A program made the position numbers and the translations under genes. A DNA stretch of 9,944 nt from Ruminococcaceae bacterium UBA7101 (GTDB lineage Bacteria; Bacillota; Clostridia; Oscillospirales; Acutalibacteraceae). Positions 4,063-9,944 of this stretch are shown here, one piece after another; the first letter of the stretch is position 1, and each line of letters starts with the position of its first letter. Under the pieces are notes generated by a model. It ran no database searches. It saw nothing but the letters and a program-made list of their open reading frames with translations, and was not told where the DNA came from. The stretch spans positions 1 to 9,944 of the forward strand of contig DKYL01000006.1 in the NCBI GenBank assembly GCA_002493325.1, in the 5' to 3' direction.

Positions 4063-5883
4063 GTGACTGAAAAAGAGCTGAGGAAAAAGGCTATGGCACT
4101 GCCTTTGCAGCCCGGTGTCTATATAATGAAAAATAAGGACAAAAAAATCATTTACATCGGCAAAGCCAAAAAGCTGAAAAATCGTGTGTCATCCTATTTC
4201 GGCTCACATTCCAATCATTCCTTAAAGGTTATCAGAATGGTTGAAAATGTGGATGACTTTGATTATATTCTTTGCGACAGTGAGTTTGAAGCATTGGTGC
4301 TGGAATGCTCACTGATAAAACAGCACCAGCCGAAGTATAATATTCTCCTCAAGGATGACAAGGGCTATAATTATATTAAAATTACAAAGGGTGAGTTCCC
4401 GCGTATTCGTGAGTGCAAGCAGATGCTGGATGATGACGCTGTCTATATCGGTCCTTACACCTCAAGCTTTTCTGTTAAGCAGGCGGTGGAGGAAACGCTT
4501 AAAATCTTCAAGCTTCCACGCTGCAGTAAACAATTTCCCCGCGACTACGGAAAGAGCAGACCGTGCCTTAACGGCTTTATGAATATATGCTCAGCACCCT
4601 GTGCGGCACGTATATCCAAGGAAGAATATGGCAATAATATAAAGGATGCCATTTCGTTCCTCAAAGGCGGCAGTGTCAAAGCTGTCAGAGATATGGAAAA
4701 TCAGATGAATGCGTTTGCTGAAAACCTGCAGTTTGAGCAGGCGGCAAAGCTCCGTGACAGAATCAAGGCAATCAGAAATCTGGATGAAAAGCAAAAGGTT
4801 GTTTCAATCAATGTGCCTGAGGAGGACGTTTTTGCACTTGTTAATTCAAATAAAAAGGCTTGCTTTGAGGTGATACGTTTTCAGAACGGCAGGCTGACTG
4901 ACAGTGAATTCTGGCTCATTGATTCGGTTGATGATATGCCGCAGTCAAGATTTGAGCTGATTGAGCGTTATTATGCAATGAGGGACAGAGTGCCGTCGCG
5001 AATAGCTGTTGACGGAGATATTGAGGATGAAGCACTGCTCAGAGAGTTTCTTGAAAGCAAGCGCGGTAAAAAGGTTGAATTTATTCATCCCCAAAAGGGC
5101 GAACATCTGTCCATTGTGAATATGTGTGTTAAAAATGCCAATGAGCATCTGGCTCAGCAGCAGGGCAGGCTTGGCAGAGAGCTTGCGGCACTGGAGGAAC
5201 TTAAAGAACTTTTAGGGCTTGACAAGCTCCCTGAATATATTGAGTCCTATGATATTTCCCATACCTTTGGTGCTGATAATGTTGCAGGTATGATTGTGTT
5301 TCATAACGGCAGACCGATGAAAAGTGCCTACAAGCGTTTTGCAATCAAGGGCTTTGATGGTCAGAATGATGTGGGCTCTATGCAGGAGGTGCTGACACGC
5401 CGCTTTAATCATTATTATAATGATGAGGAGGGCAGTACCTTTAAAATTCTGCCTGATCTGATTTTGCTTGACGGCGGCGAGCCTCAGGTCAATGCGGTGC
5501 TGCCTGTTGTTAAATCAATGGGTCTTAATGTACCGATTTTCGGAATGGTTAAGGACAATAAGCACCGCACAAGGGCAGTTGCACTAAGCGGCGGCGAGAT
5601 AGAAATAAATTCGCACAGAAAGGTGTTTACGCTTGTTTCCGATATTCAGGAGGAGGTGCACCGATTTGCTATAACCTATCACCATAAAAAACATACAAAA
5701 AGCACCCTTAAAACCTCATTGACCAATATTGACGGTATAGGTGATAAGAAAGCAAAGCTGCTTTTGAAACACTTTAAAACGATTGCTGCAATCAAAGAAG
5801 CTGAGGTCTATGAGCTGTCACAGGTGCAGGGGATTAGTCAGAAAGATGCACAAAATGTATTTGAATACTATCATAAAATGTAA
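4063..5883 (+). CDS. uvrC: UvrABC excision nuclease subunit C
   Basis: UvrC makes both cuts around a DNA lesion during nucleotide excision repair, after UvrA/UvrB hand over the damaged site. A GTG start at 4063 with AAAGGGG 7 nt upstream gives 606 residues, normal for the family; the frame extends further upstream only through the HPr terminator. The GIY-YIG nuclease (about 14-95) shows GVY (18-20), YIG (31-33), Arg41 and Glu76 and makes the 3' cut. A cysteine-bearing stretch CLNGFMNICSAPC (168-180) follows, then the UVR domain that contacts UvrB (about 205-237). The RNase H-like domain for the 5' cut has YDISH (Asp397), LLDGG (Asp470) and EVHRFAITYHHKKH (531-544). Helix-hairpin-helix DNA-binding motifs close the protein (NIDGIGDKKAKLLL, 555-568; QGISQKDAQNVF, 589-600). 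It looks complete. Confidence 0.97.
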   Translation: MTEKELRKKAMALPLQPGVYIMKNKDKKIIYIGKAKKLKNRVSSYFGSHSNHSLKVIRMVENVDDFDYILCDSEFEALVLECSLIKQHQPKYNILLKDDKGYNYIKITKGEFPRIRECKQMLDDDAVYIGPYTSSFSVKQAVEETLKIFKLPRCSKQFPRDYGKSRPCLNGFMNICSAPCAARISKEEYGNNIKDAISFLKGGSVKAVRDMENQMNAFAENLQFEQAAKLRDRIKAIRNLDEKQKVVSINVPEEDVFALVNSNKKACFEVIRFQNGRLTDSEFWLIDSVDDMPQSRFELIERYYAMRDRVPSRIAVDGDIEDEALLREFLESKRGKKVEFIHPQKGEHLSIVNMCVKNANEHLAQQQGRLGRELAALEELKELLGLDKLPEYIESYDISHTFGADNVAGMIVFHNGRPMKSAYKRFAIKGFDGQNDVGSMQEVLTRRFNHYYNDEEGSTFKILPDLILLDGGEPQVNAVLPVVKSMGLNVPIFGMVKDNKHRTRAVALSGGEIEINSHRKVFTLVSDIQEEVHRFAITYHHKKHTKSTLKTSLTNIDGIGDKKAKLLLKHFKTIAAIKEAEVYELSQVQGISQKDAQNVFEYYHKM

Positions 5884-5899
5884 AAATAATGTAAAGTCC

Positions 5900-5928
5900 T
5901 TGACTATTAAATAGGTAGTTTGTATAAT
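5900..5928 (+). promoter_or_regulatory. Sigma-A promoter of the rsmD-coaD operon
   Basis: TTGACT (5900-5905), 17-nt spacer, TATAAT (5923-5928). The start near 5935 puts AAGGAAG (5946-5952) and the rsmD ATG at sensible distances. It rules out reading rsmD from codons at 5920-5930. No terminator separates it from uvrC, so read-through is possible. Confidence 0.75.
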
Positions 5929-5961
5929 ATATTAGTAAGAATTGTAAGGAAGTTATTGCGA

Positions 5962-6504
5962 ATGATGCGTGTTATAACCGGCTCAGCCAGAGGAAGAAGG
6001 CTTGAAACCCTTTATGGCGAGGAGGTAACAAGACCTACAACAGAATCTGTTAAAGAAGCATTGTTTTCAATGATTCAGTTTGAAATTGAGGGAAGAAAGG
6101 TGCTTGATTTGTTTGCAGGCTCAGGGCAGCTTGGTATTGAAGCCTTGTCACGCGGAGCAAGACACTGTACCTTTCTTGAAAATAACCGTGATGCATTAAA
6201 GGTTGTTGAGAGCAATGTTTCACATTGCGGATTTAAAGAAAATTCCAGCATTGTTTTTTCAGATGCAGCATCCTTTTTAATGCACAAGGATAATTTTGAT
6301 ATTGCTTTTGTTGACCCGCCCTACAATATGGGGCTGATTGAAAAATGTCTGCCGCTGTTATTAAAGCTTATGTCGCAGGATGGTATTGTGGTTTGTGAAA
6401 CCTCAGCAGGTGAGGATTTGCCTGAATGCATTGACGGCTGGTATGCAGACCGGGTAAGACGCTATGGCAAAACAAAGCTTACCCTTTATAGAAAGGAGAA
6501 ATAG
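5962..6504 (+). CDS. rsmD: 16S rRNA (guanine-966-N2)-methyltransferase RsmD
   Basis: RsmD methylates the exocyclic amine of G966 (E. coli numbering) in helix 31 of 16S rRNA, near the P site. The 180-residue product starts MMRVITGSARGRRL, the normal opening of the family. ATG 5962 is chosen over 5965 because AAGGAAG (5946-5952) lies 9 nt before it; the longer open frame begins within the promoter's -10. The Rossmann methyltransferase fold shows the RPTTESVKEALF block (24-35), the cofactor loop LDLFAGSGQLGIEALSRGA (48-66) and the catalytic DPPY (118-121). The stop is followed after one base by the coaD ATG, so the two are coupled. rsmD-coaD is a widely conserved pair in bacteria, which supports both calls. 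Confidence 0.96.
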   Translation: MMRVITGSARGRRLETLYGEEVTRPTTESVKEALFSMIQFEIEGRKVLDLFAGSGQLGIEALSRGARHCTFLENNRDALKVVESNVSHCGFKENSSIVFSDAASFLMHKDNFDIAFVDPPYNMGLIEKCLPLLLKLMSQDGIVVCETSAGEDLPECIDGWYADRVRRYGKTKLTLYRKEK

Positions 6505-6505
6505 T

Positions 6506-6997
6506 ATGAAAATTGCTGTTTGTCCCGGAAGCTTTGATCCGATTACACTCGGACATCTTGATATTATAGAAAGAGCGTCTGAGCTGTTTGATAAGGTAAT
6601 TGTGCTTGTTATGAGCAACAGTGCAAAAAAATGTGCTTTTACTGTTGGCGAAAGAATAGAGCTTATAAAAAAATGTATTAAATCCGATAATATTGAGGTT
6701 GATACATACAGCGGTCTTTTGGTTGAATATGCTAAAATGAAAAAAGCAACCGCTATTGTTAAGGGACTTCGTGCCGTGTCTGATTTTGACTATGAATTTC
6801 AGCAGGCACTTATTAATAAAAGTCTATATCCGAAGGTTGAAACGGTTTTCCTCACTGCAAAAGGGGAAAATATGTATCTTTCTTCAAGCATGGTTAAGGA
6901 GGTTTGCAGCCTTGATGGTGACATTTCTCCTTATGTTCCAAAGGAAATTGTCAAAGATATTAATTTAAGGTGTAAAGGAGAAAATAAAAATGACTAA
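6506..6997 (+). CDS. coaD: Phosphopantetheine adenylyltransferase CoaD
   Basis: CoaD joins 4'-phosphopantetheine and ATP to give dephospho-CoA, the penultimate step of coenzyme A synthesis. The 163-residue length is typical. Visible motifs: PGSFDPITLGHLDII (7-21) with the nucleotidyltransferase T-x-G-H (14-17), the phosphopantetheine-binding region VKGLRAVSDFDYEFQQA (85-101), and YLSSSMVKEV (124-133), the second nucleotide-binding signature. AAAGGAG at 6492-6498, 7 nt upstream, fixes the ATG at 6506, one base after the rsmD stop; the 14 extra codons upstream in frame belong to rsmD's end. Its own end overlaps the next gene by 8 nt (ATGACTAA), so three genes form one tightly packed operon. Confidence 0.97.
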   Translation: MKIAVCPGSFDPITLGHLDIIERASELFDKVIVLVMSNSAKKCAFTVGERIELIKKCIKSDNIEVDTYSGLLVEYAKMKKATAIVKGLRAVSDFDYEFQQALINKSLYPKVETVFLTAKGENMYLSSSMVKEVCSLDGDISPYVPKEIVKDINLRCKGENKND

Positions 6998-7553
6998 TAC
7001 AGATATTTTGTTGGAAGATTTAGAGGATGTTCTTGATGATGCCACCTCTATACCCCTCAGTAAAAAATACGCAGTAGATGTTGATAAGATTAAGACTATC
7101 ATTGAGGATATCCGTCTTAACACACCCCAGGAAACAAAGCAGGCTAAGGCTATTGTTGACTCAAGAAATTCAATCCTTGATGAGGCTAACAAGCAGGCTG
7201 CCGATATTATTGCAAAGGCACAGGAGGAAGCAAGAGAGCTTGTAGCCCGTGACCAGATTACACAGACTGCTCAGGCACAGGCTGCTGATATTATTGCAAA
7301 GGCTAAGGAGCAGGGCGATGCTTATGTGGTGGATGCACAGAATCAGGCAAATGATATCCTTTCCAATGCAACAAATCAGGCTAATGAAATGGTTACAACC
7401 GCTCAAAATAAGTCAAGAGAAATGCTTACAGCAGTTAATAACTATGCTGATGATACGCTTCTTGCCATTGATGATTCACTTTATAAGGCTTTATCTGATG
7501 TTCGCCGTATCCGCCAGGGTATTATGAACAGTCAGAACAAGAACAAGCAGTAA
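6990..7553 (+). CDS. Coiled-coil protein of unknown function encoded after coaD (possibly SepIVA/DivIVA-like)
   Basis: A 187-residue soluble, Ala/Gln/Glu-rich protein with no membrane segment. Residues 1-60 form a distinct acidic head (ILLEDLEDVLDDATSIPLS, 6-24, then KIKTIIEDIR, 33-42). Residues 60-150 form a long helix with an 11-residue repeat: QAADII at 69, EARELV at 80, and, after a 6-residue phase shift, QAADII at 97, QGDAYV at 108, QANDIL at 119, QANEMV at 130, KSREML at 141. Proteins like this are often annotated 'ATPase' or 'ATP synthase subunit b-like' because of the coil, but there is no nucleotide-binding motif. The head pattern reminds me of actinobacterial SepIVA, a DivIVA-like division factor; that is a remembered resemblance. 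AAAGGAG (6974-6980) is 9 nt upstream; it is co-translated with coaD. Confidence 0.85.
   Translation: MTNTDILLEDLEDVLDDATSIPLSKKYAVDVDKIKTIIEDIRLNTPQETKQAKAIVDSRNSILDEANKQAADIIAKAQEEARELVARDQITQTAQAQAADIIAKAKEQGDAYVVDAQNQANDILSNATNQANEMVTTAQNKSREMLTAVNNYADDTLLAIDDSLYKALSDVRRIRQGIMNSQNKNKQ
7194..7303 (+). repeat. 26-bp direct repeat within the coiled-coil gene
   Basis: Positions 7194-7219 and 7278-7303 match at 25 of 26 bases (only 7202 C versus 7286 T differs), 84 nt apart, so the reading frame is kept. They encode the two QAADIIAKA units of the protein. Near-identity at silent positions suggests a recent duplication or gene conversion rather than protein-level convergence. Confidence 0.8.
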
Positions 7554-7580
7554 TAAGCTTTTTATTCATTAAAGAGAAAT

Positions 7581-7620
7581 CCCCATTGCAGTCAAAACCT
7601 GCAATGGGGAAATTTTATTT
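7581..7620. terminator. Bidirectional terminator between the coaD operon and the phosphoesterase gene
   Basis: CCCCATTGCAG (7581-7591) pairs perfectly with CTGCAATGGGG (7599-7609) around a 7-nt loop, followed on plus by AAATTTTATTTTA. On minus the stem starts 5 nt after the phosphoesterase stop and is followed by ATTTCTCTTT. One strong 11-bp hairpin serves both converging units. Confidence 0.93.
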
Positions 7621-8292
7621 TACTTCTATTATTTCATTAAATACGGCTGTCATTTTTTTGCTGATGTTAAGGTCAATGTGCAGTGAACCAAAATACCAGT
7701 GCATATAATCAACATTTTTCATAAGCTCCTGCAGATAGGTGTTAAGGGGCGTGATGATAATGTTCTGATTTGTTCGCTGTTTTAATATGTCTTTTGCAAT
7801 TGTGGGTGCTTCATAGGTAAGAATATAATTGATTGTTTTCTCATTGTCAAAAAGGTTTGTTACACCGTTTTTCAGCTCCTCTGCATTGGGCAGCTCACTT
7901 TCCCACCAGGTAACTCCGTCGGTACGCATATCGGCGTCCTCGCTTTCACCGCCGCCCATTACGAAAAAGGTTTTGCCTTCAAGTGTGAATACCTCACCGC
8001 GCATAAGATGAAAAATGTTATCGGCAATCTTGTGGGCATTGCCGCCCTTCCATCTGTATGGTGTGTAGGAATTCAGTATCTCAAAATTCTCGTGGGCGCC
8101 GTCAACGAAACAGATGGTGTATTTTCTCTTTTTGAGAAACTCAAGATTTTTCTTTTCTTTCTCGTTTTTGGGATCCCATATAAAGCCGAAATCACCGCAT
8201 ACAATAAGATAGTCCTTTTCACTCAGCTTATTGAGCTTTGCATTTTTGAAGCAGGAAATATCACCGTGGGTATCACCGGTAATGTAAATCAT
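7615..8292 (-). CDS. Calcineurin-like metallophosphoesterase with an altered metal site
   Basis: A 225-residue cytosolic protein of the metallophosphoesterase superfamily, enzymes that cleave phosphoesters with two metal ions. Present are GDTHGD (6-11; Asp7, His9), CGDFGF (32-37; Asp34), VDGAHENF (63-70; His67) and YFGSLHID (200-207; His205). In relatives I recall, these blocks read GNHE, ITH-AP and FGH-H. Here Asn66 is Ala, the His at 160 is Tyr (LTYEAP) and the His at 203 is Ser. By Mre11-type ligand assignment those three are exactly the residues private to metal site 2, while the site 1 set (Asp7, His9, Asp34, His205) is kept. It may use one metal, have new chemistry, or be a binding-only pseudo-enzyme. 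The frame is intact. GAAAGGT (8304-8310, minus) lies about 12 nt before the ATG. Substrate unknown. Confidence 0.88.
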   Translation of the reverse strand: MIYITGDTHGDISCFKNAKLNKLSEKDYLIVCGDFGFIWDPKNEKEKKNLEFLKKRKYTICFVDGAHENFEILNSYTPYRWKGGNAHKIADNIFHLMRGEVFTLEGKTFFVMGGGESEDADMRTDGVTWWESELPNAEELKNGVTNLFDNEKTINYILTYEAPTIAKDILKQRTNQNIIITPLNTYLQELMKNVDYMHWYFGSLHIDLNISKKMTAVFNEIIEVK

Positions 8293-8320
8293 AAAGTAAT
8301 CTTACCTTTCACAAAAAATT

Positions 8321-8349
8321 TATAAATATGGGCTTTTATTAATCGTAAA
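8321..8349 (-). promoter_or_regulatory. Possible promoter of the phosphoesterase gene
   Basis: Read on minus: TTTACG (8344-8349), 17-nt spacer, TTTATA (8321-8326). A start near 8314 precedes the ribosome site GAAAGGT (8304-8310). Moderate match in an AT-rich divergent region, so tentative. Confidence 0.3.
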
Positions 8350-8354
8350 AAAAT

Positions 8355-8382
8355 GTTACACTATATAATATAATTTTATAAT
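8355..8382 (+). promoter_or_regulatory. Possible promoter of the carboxypeptidase gene
   Basis: GTTACA (8355-8360), 16-nt spacer, TATAAT (8377-8382). A start near 8389 would fall after the ribosome site AGGTG (8384-8388). Other TATAAT boxes at 8364-8369 and 8369-8374 give better leaders but lack a -35. One of these three is probably used; I cannot tell which. Confidence 0.35.
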
Positions 8383-8397
8383 ACAGGTGTCAAGTCT

Positions 8398-9774
8398 ATG
8401 AAAAAAACACTTTCAATATTTTTGTCTTTAATCATTTTATGTACAAGCCTTTGTGTTCCTGCATTTTATTCATCTGCAGCAACCTATGAGCCTGACAGAA
8501 AAATATATGCCGAATCCTATCTTTTAATAAATCTTGATGATGACAGCTATCCTGTTGTGGCTGAGAAAAATTCAACCGAAAGGCTTTACCCTGCTTCACT
8601 CACAAAAATAGTGACTGCAATTGTTGCTCTTAACAATGTCAAGGATTTGCAGCAGAAAACGAAAATGAGCCAGACTGCATTTGACAGCCTGCTTGGTACC
8701 GGTGCACAGGTTGCAGGTATTGAGGTAGGCGAGGAGCTTACGATTGAAGAGCTGCTTTATCTCACAATGGTATATTCTGCGTGTGATTCAAGTCAGATGC
8801 TGGCTGAATTTGTTGCAGGCAGTGAGGAAGCTTTTGTTCAGAAAATGAATGAATGGGTTAAATCCATCGGCTGTAACGATACACATTTTACAAATTGTGA
8901 CGGACTTCATAATGCAGAGCATTATTCAACTGCAAAGGATTTGGCAACAATAACGATTGCTGCCCTTAAAAATGCGGATTTCAGCAGAATATCAACAACC
9001 GAATCTGTTGACTTTCATAATATGAAGCTGCCGCATACAAATCTGATGCTGCATCCCGGTTATGTAACTTACTATTATGAATATGCGCAGGGTATTAAAA
9101 CAGGCTCTACTAAGGAGGCTGAATACTGCGTTATTACCAAAGCATCAAAGGACGGCTATAATTATCTTGCAGTTGTACTTAAATCTCCGCAGCAGGCAAT
9201 TAACGGCGAAAGCTATTTAACCAAGTGCTCATTCGTGGATGCAAAATCACTCTTTGAGTGGGCTTTTGACAGTCTTAAATATTCAACAATAGTTGCTGAA
9301 AACGAGGTTGTAGGTGAGGTTGATGTTGAGGACGGCAAGGATGCTGATTCCGTTCAGCTTGTTGCCAAGCAGGATACGAATGTTATTGTGCCAGCGGGGC
9401 TTGACAAGTCGGCAATTATCTATGAGCTGCCTGATAAGCCTGCGAATATAAGTGCTCCCGTTGTCAAGGGTCAGGATGTGTGCAAGGCAAATGTAATTTA
9501 CGGTGATGAAATTATTGCAACTGTTGATCTTGTAGCAGCCGAAACGGTTGAGCTTTCAACCTTTTTGAAGGTGATTAATGCAATCAAAGCATTTTTCAGT
9601 ATGATGATTGTTAAAATAATATGTCTGATTATTATAGCAGTTATGATTTGCTATGTGATTCTTGTGATCATGAATAATAACAAGAAAAAGAAACGCAGAC
9701 AGAAGCGTGCTCAAAGAGCAAGCGACAGGGATATGGATGACCTTCAGCCCCCACAGCCGCCAGTCAGAAAATAA
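8398..9774 (+). CDS. Membrane-anchored D-alanyl-D-alanine carboxypeptidase (DacF/PBP5 type)
   Basis: This class of low-molecular-weight penicillin-binding protein removes the terminal D-Ala from peptidoglycan stem peptides outside the cell, limiting cross-linking. The 458-residue precursor has a signal peptide (basic KK, hydrophobic 5-22, likely cut after Ala28). Catalytic Ser67 and Lys70 are in PASLTK (65-70), and KTG is at 234-236. The second motif, normally SxN, reads SAC (127-129), with Cys for Asn. A beta-rich C-terminal domain spans about 297-385. Unlike E. coli PBP5, which ends in an amphipathic anchor, this protein has a real transmembrane helix (about 400-425) and then a cytosolic tail with KKKKRRQKR and a Pro-rich end. 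AGGTG (8384-8388) is 9 nt before the ATG. It is monocistronic. DacF roles include vegetative wall or spore cortex; nothing here decides which. Confidence 0.92.
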   Translation: MKKTLSIFLSLIILCTSLCVPAFYSSAATYEPDRKIYAESYLLINLDDDSYPVVAEKNSTERLYPASLTKIVTAIVALNNVKDLQQKTKMSQTAFDSLLGTGAQVAGIEVGEELTIEELLYLTMVYSACDSSQMLAEFVAGSEEAFVQKMNEWVKSIGCNDTHFTNCDGLHNAEHYSTAKDLATITIAALKNADFSRISTTESVDFHNMKLPHTNLMLHPGYVTYYYEYAQGIKTGSTKEAEYCVITKASKDGYNYLAVVLKSPQQAINGESYLTKCSFVDAKSLFEWAFDSLKYSTIVAENEVVGEVDVEDGKDADSVQLVAKQDTNVIVPAGLDKSAIIYELPDKPANISAPVVKGQDVCKANVIYGDEIIATVDLVAAETVELSTFLKVINAIKAFFSMMIVKIICLIIIAVMICYVILVIMNNNKKKKRRQKRAQRASDRDMDDLQPPQPPVRK

Positions 9775-9796
9775 AAGATTAGTGTAAAAAGCAAAC

Positions 9797-9823
9797 AACG
9801 GATGTCAATCGACATCCGTTTAG
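9797..9823 (+). terminator. Probable terminator of the carboxypeptidase gene
   Basis: AACGGATGTC (9797-9806) pairs perfectly with GACATCCGTT (9811-9820) around an AATC loop. The T-tract is short (TTT to 9821), so termination may be incomplete or factor-assisted. It lies 20 nt after the stop. Confidence 0.65.
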
Positions 9824-9889
9824 ACTGTCGATAAAGTGGGCTGAACCACGCACGAAGATTAATCAGCAGAAAAATTACCGATTTATATG

Positions 9890-9927
9890 ATTGTAGGGCA
9901 GAGGCTTGCTTCTGCCGCCAAAACAAT
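9890..9927. repeat. Palindromic intergenic element, possibly a dispersed repeat
   Basis: GGCAGAGGC (9897-9905) pairs with GCTTCTGCC (9908-9916) with one G-T pair, and the outer ends ATTGT (9890-9894) and ACAAT (9923-9927) are also complementary. The 'TTGTAGGG + GC-rich palindrome' form recalls short elements scattered between genes in gut clostridia. There is no T-tract and no gene here. The rest of 9824-9889 shows no feature I can name. Confidence 0.45.
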
Positions 9928-9944
9928 TTAAAAGCCTTGCAATT

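Noticed and set aside
5920..5961. Extending rsmD upstream to 5920
   Set aside because: The start would overlap the -10 box at 5923-5928, so it could not be on the transcript; family proteins begin at MRVI/MRII.
9824..9880. A tRNA or small RNA gene
   Set aside because: No cloverleaf, no T-loop GTTCRA motif and no promoter-terminator pair enclosing the stretch.
9744..9926. A 60-codon minus-strand open frame at the end of the window
   Set aside because: It runs through the terminator hairpin and the palindromic element and into the carboxypeptidase end; the composition is not protein-like.

Overview
The window looks like ordinary chromosome from an endospore-forming, low-to-moderate-GC clostridial Firmicute, most likely a gut Oscillospiraceae/Ruminococcaceae-type bacterium. 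This rests on a SpoVAC spore protein, an HPr with both His15 and Ser46, strong AGGAGG-type ribosome binding sites, sigma-A promoters close to TTGACA/TATAAT and many intrinsic terminators. No rRNA, tRNA, CRISPR array, transposase, phage gene or toxin/defence module was found.

Layout. (1) 95-628: a six-helix membrane protein of unknown function, convergent with spoVAC (664-1107, minus); a shared hairpin separates them. (2) 1219-1965: an ABC ATPase of the LolD/MacB class, divergent from spoVAC, with its own promoter and terminator and no permease beside it. (3) 2076-2255: a 59-residue gene that resembles the two ends of an MmcQ/YjbR protein joined without the middle. It has a near-perfect promoter and is followed by rimM-trmD (2296-3526). 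(4) 3706-3969: a monocistronic HPr gene with a strong promoter and terminator. (5) 4063-5883 uvrC, then an operon of rsmD, coaD and a coiled-coil protein (5962-7553). (6) 7615-8292 (minus): a metallophosphoesterase-like protein convergent with that operon across a bidirectional terminator. (7) 8398-9774: a DacF/PBP5-type D-Ala-D-Ala carboxypeptidase. (8) 9775-9944: non-coding, with two hairpins, one of which looks like a dispersed palindromic repeat.

The genes are mostly housekeeping: ribosome and tRNA maturation (RimM, TrmD, RsmD), excision repair (UvrC), CoA synthesis (CoaD), carbon regulation (HPr), peptidoglycan trimming (carboxypeptidase) and spore ion/DPA transport (SpoVAC). No new multi-gene system is evident. 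The points worth a second look are single-gene oddities. The phosphoesterase seems to have lost all three ligands private to metal site 2 while keeping site 1. There is a miniature YjbR-like gene. The coiled-coil protein beside coaD has an 11-residue repeat and an N-terminus that may be SepIVA-like. The carboxypeptidase has Cys in place of Asn in its SxN motif. Several AT-rich inverted repeats sit on or next to promoters.

Six of the starts given here differ from the longest open frame or needed an argument: trmD at 2795, uvrC at GTG 4063, rsmD at 5962, coaD at 6506, the mini gene at 2076, and the membrane protein at 95 or 98.
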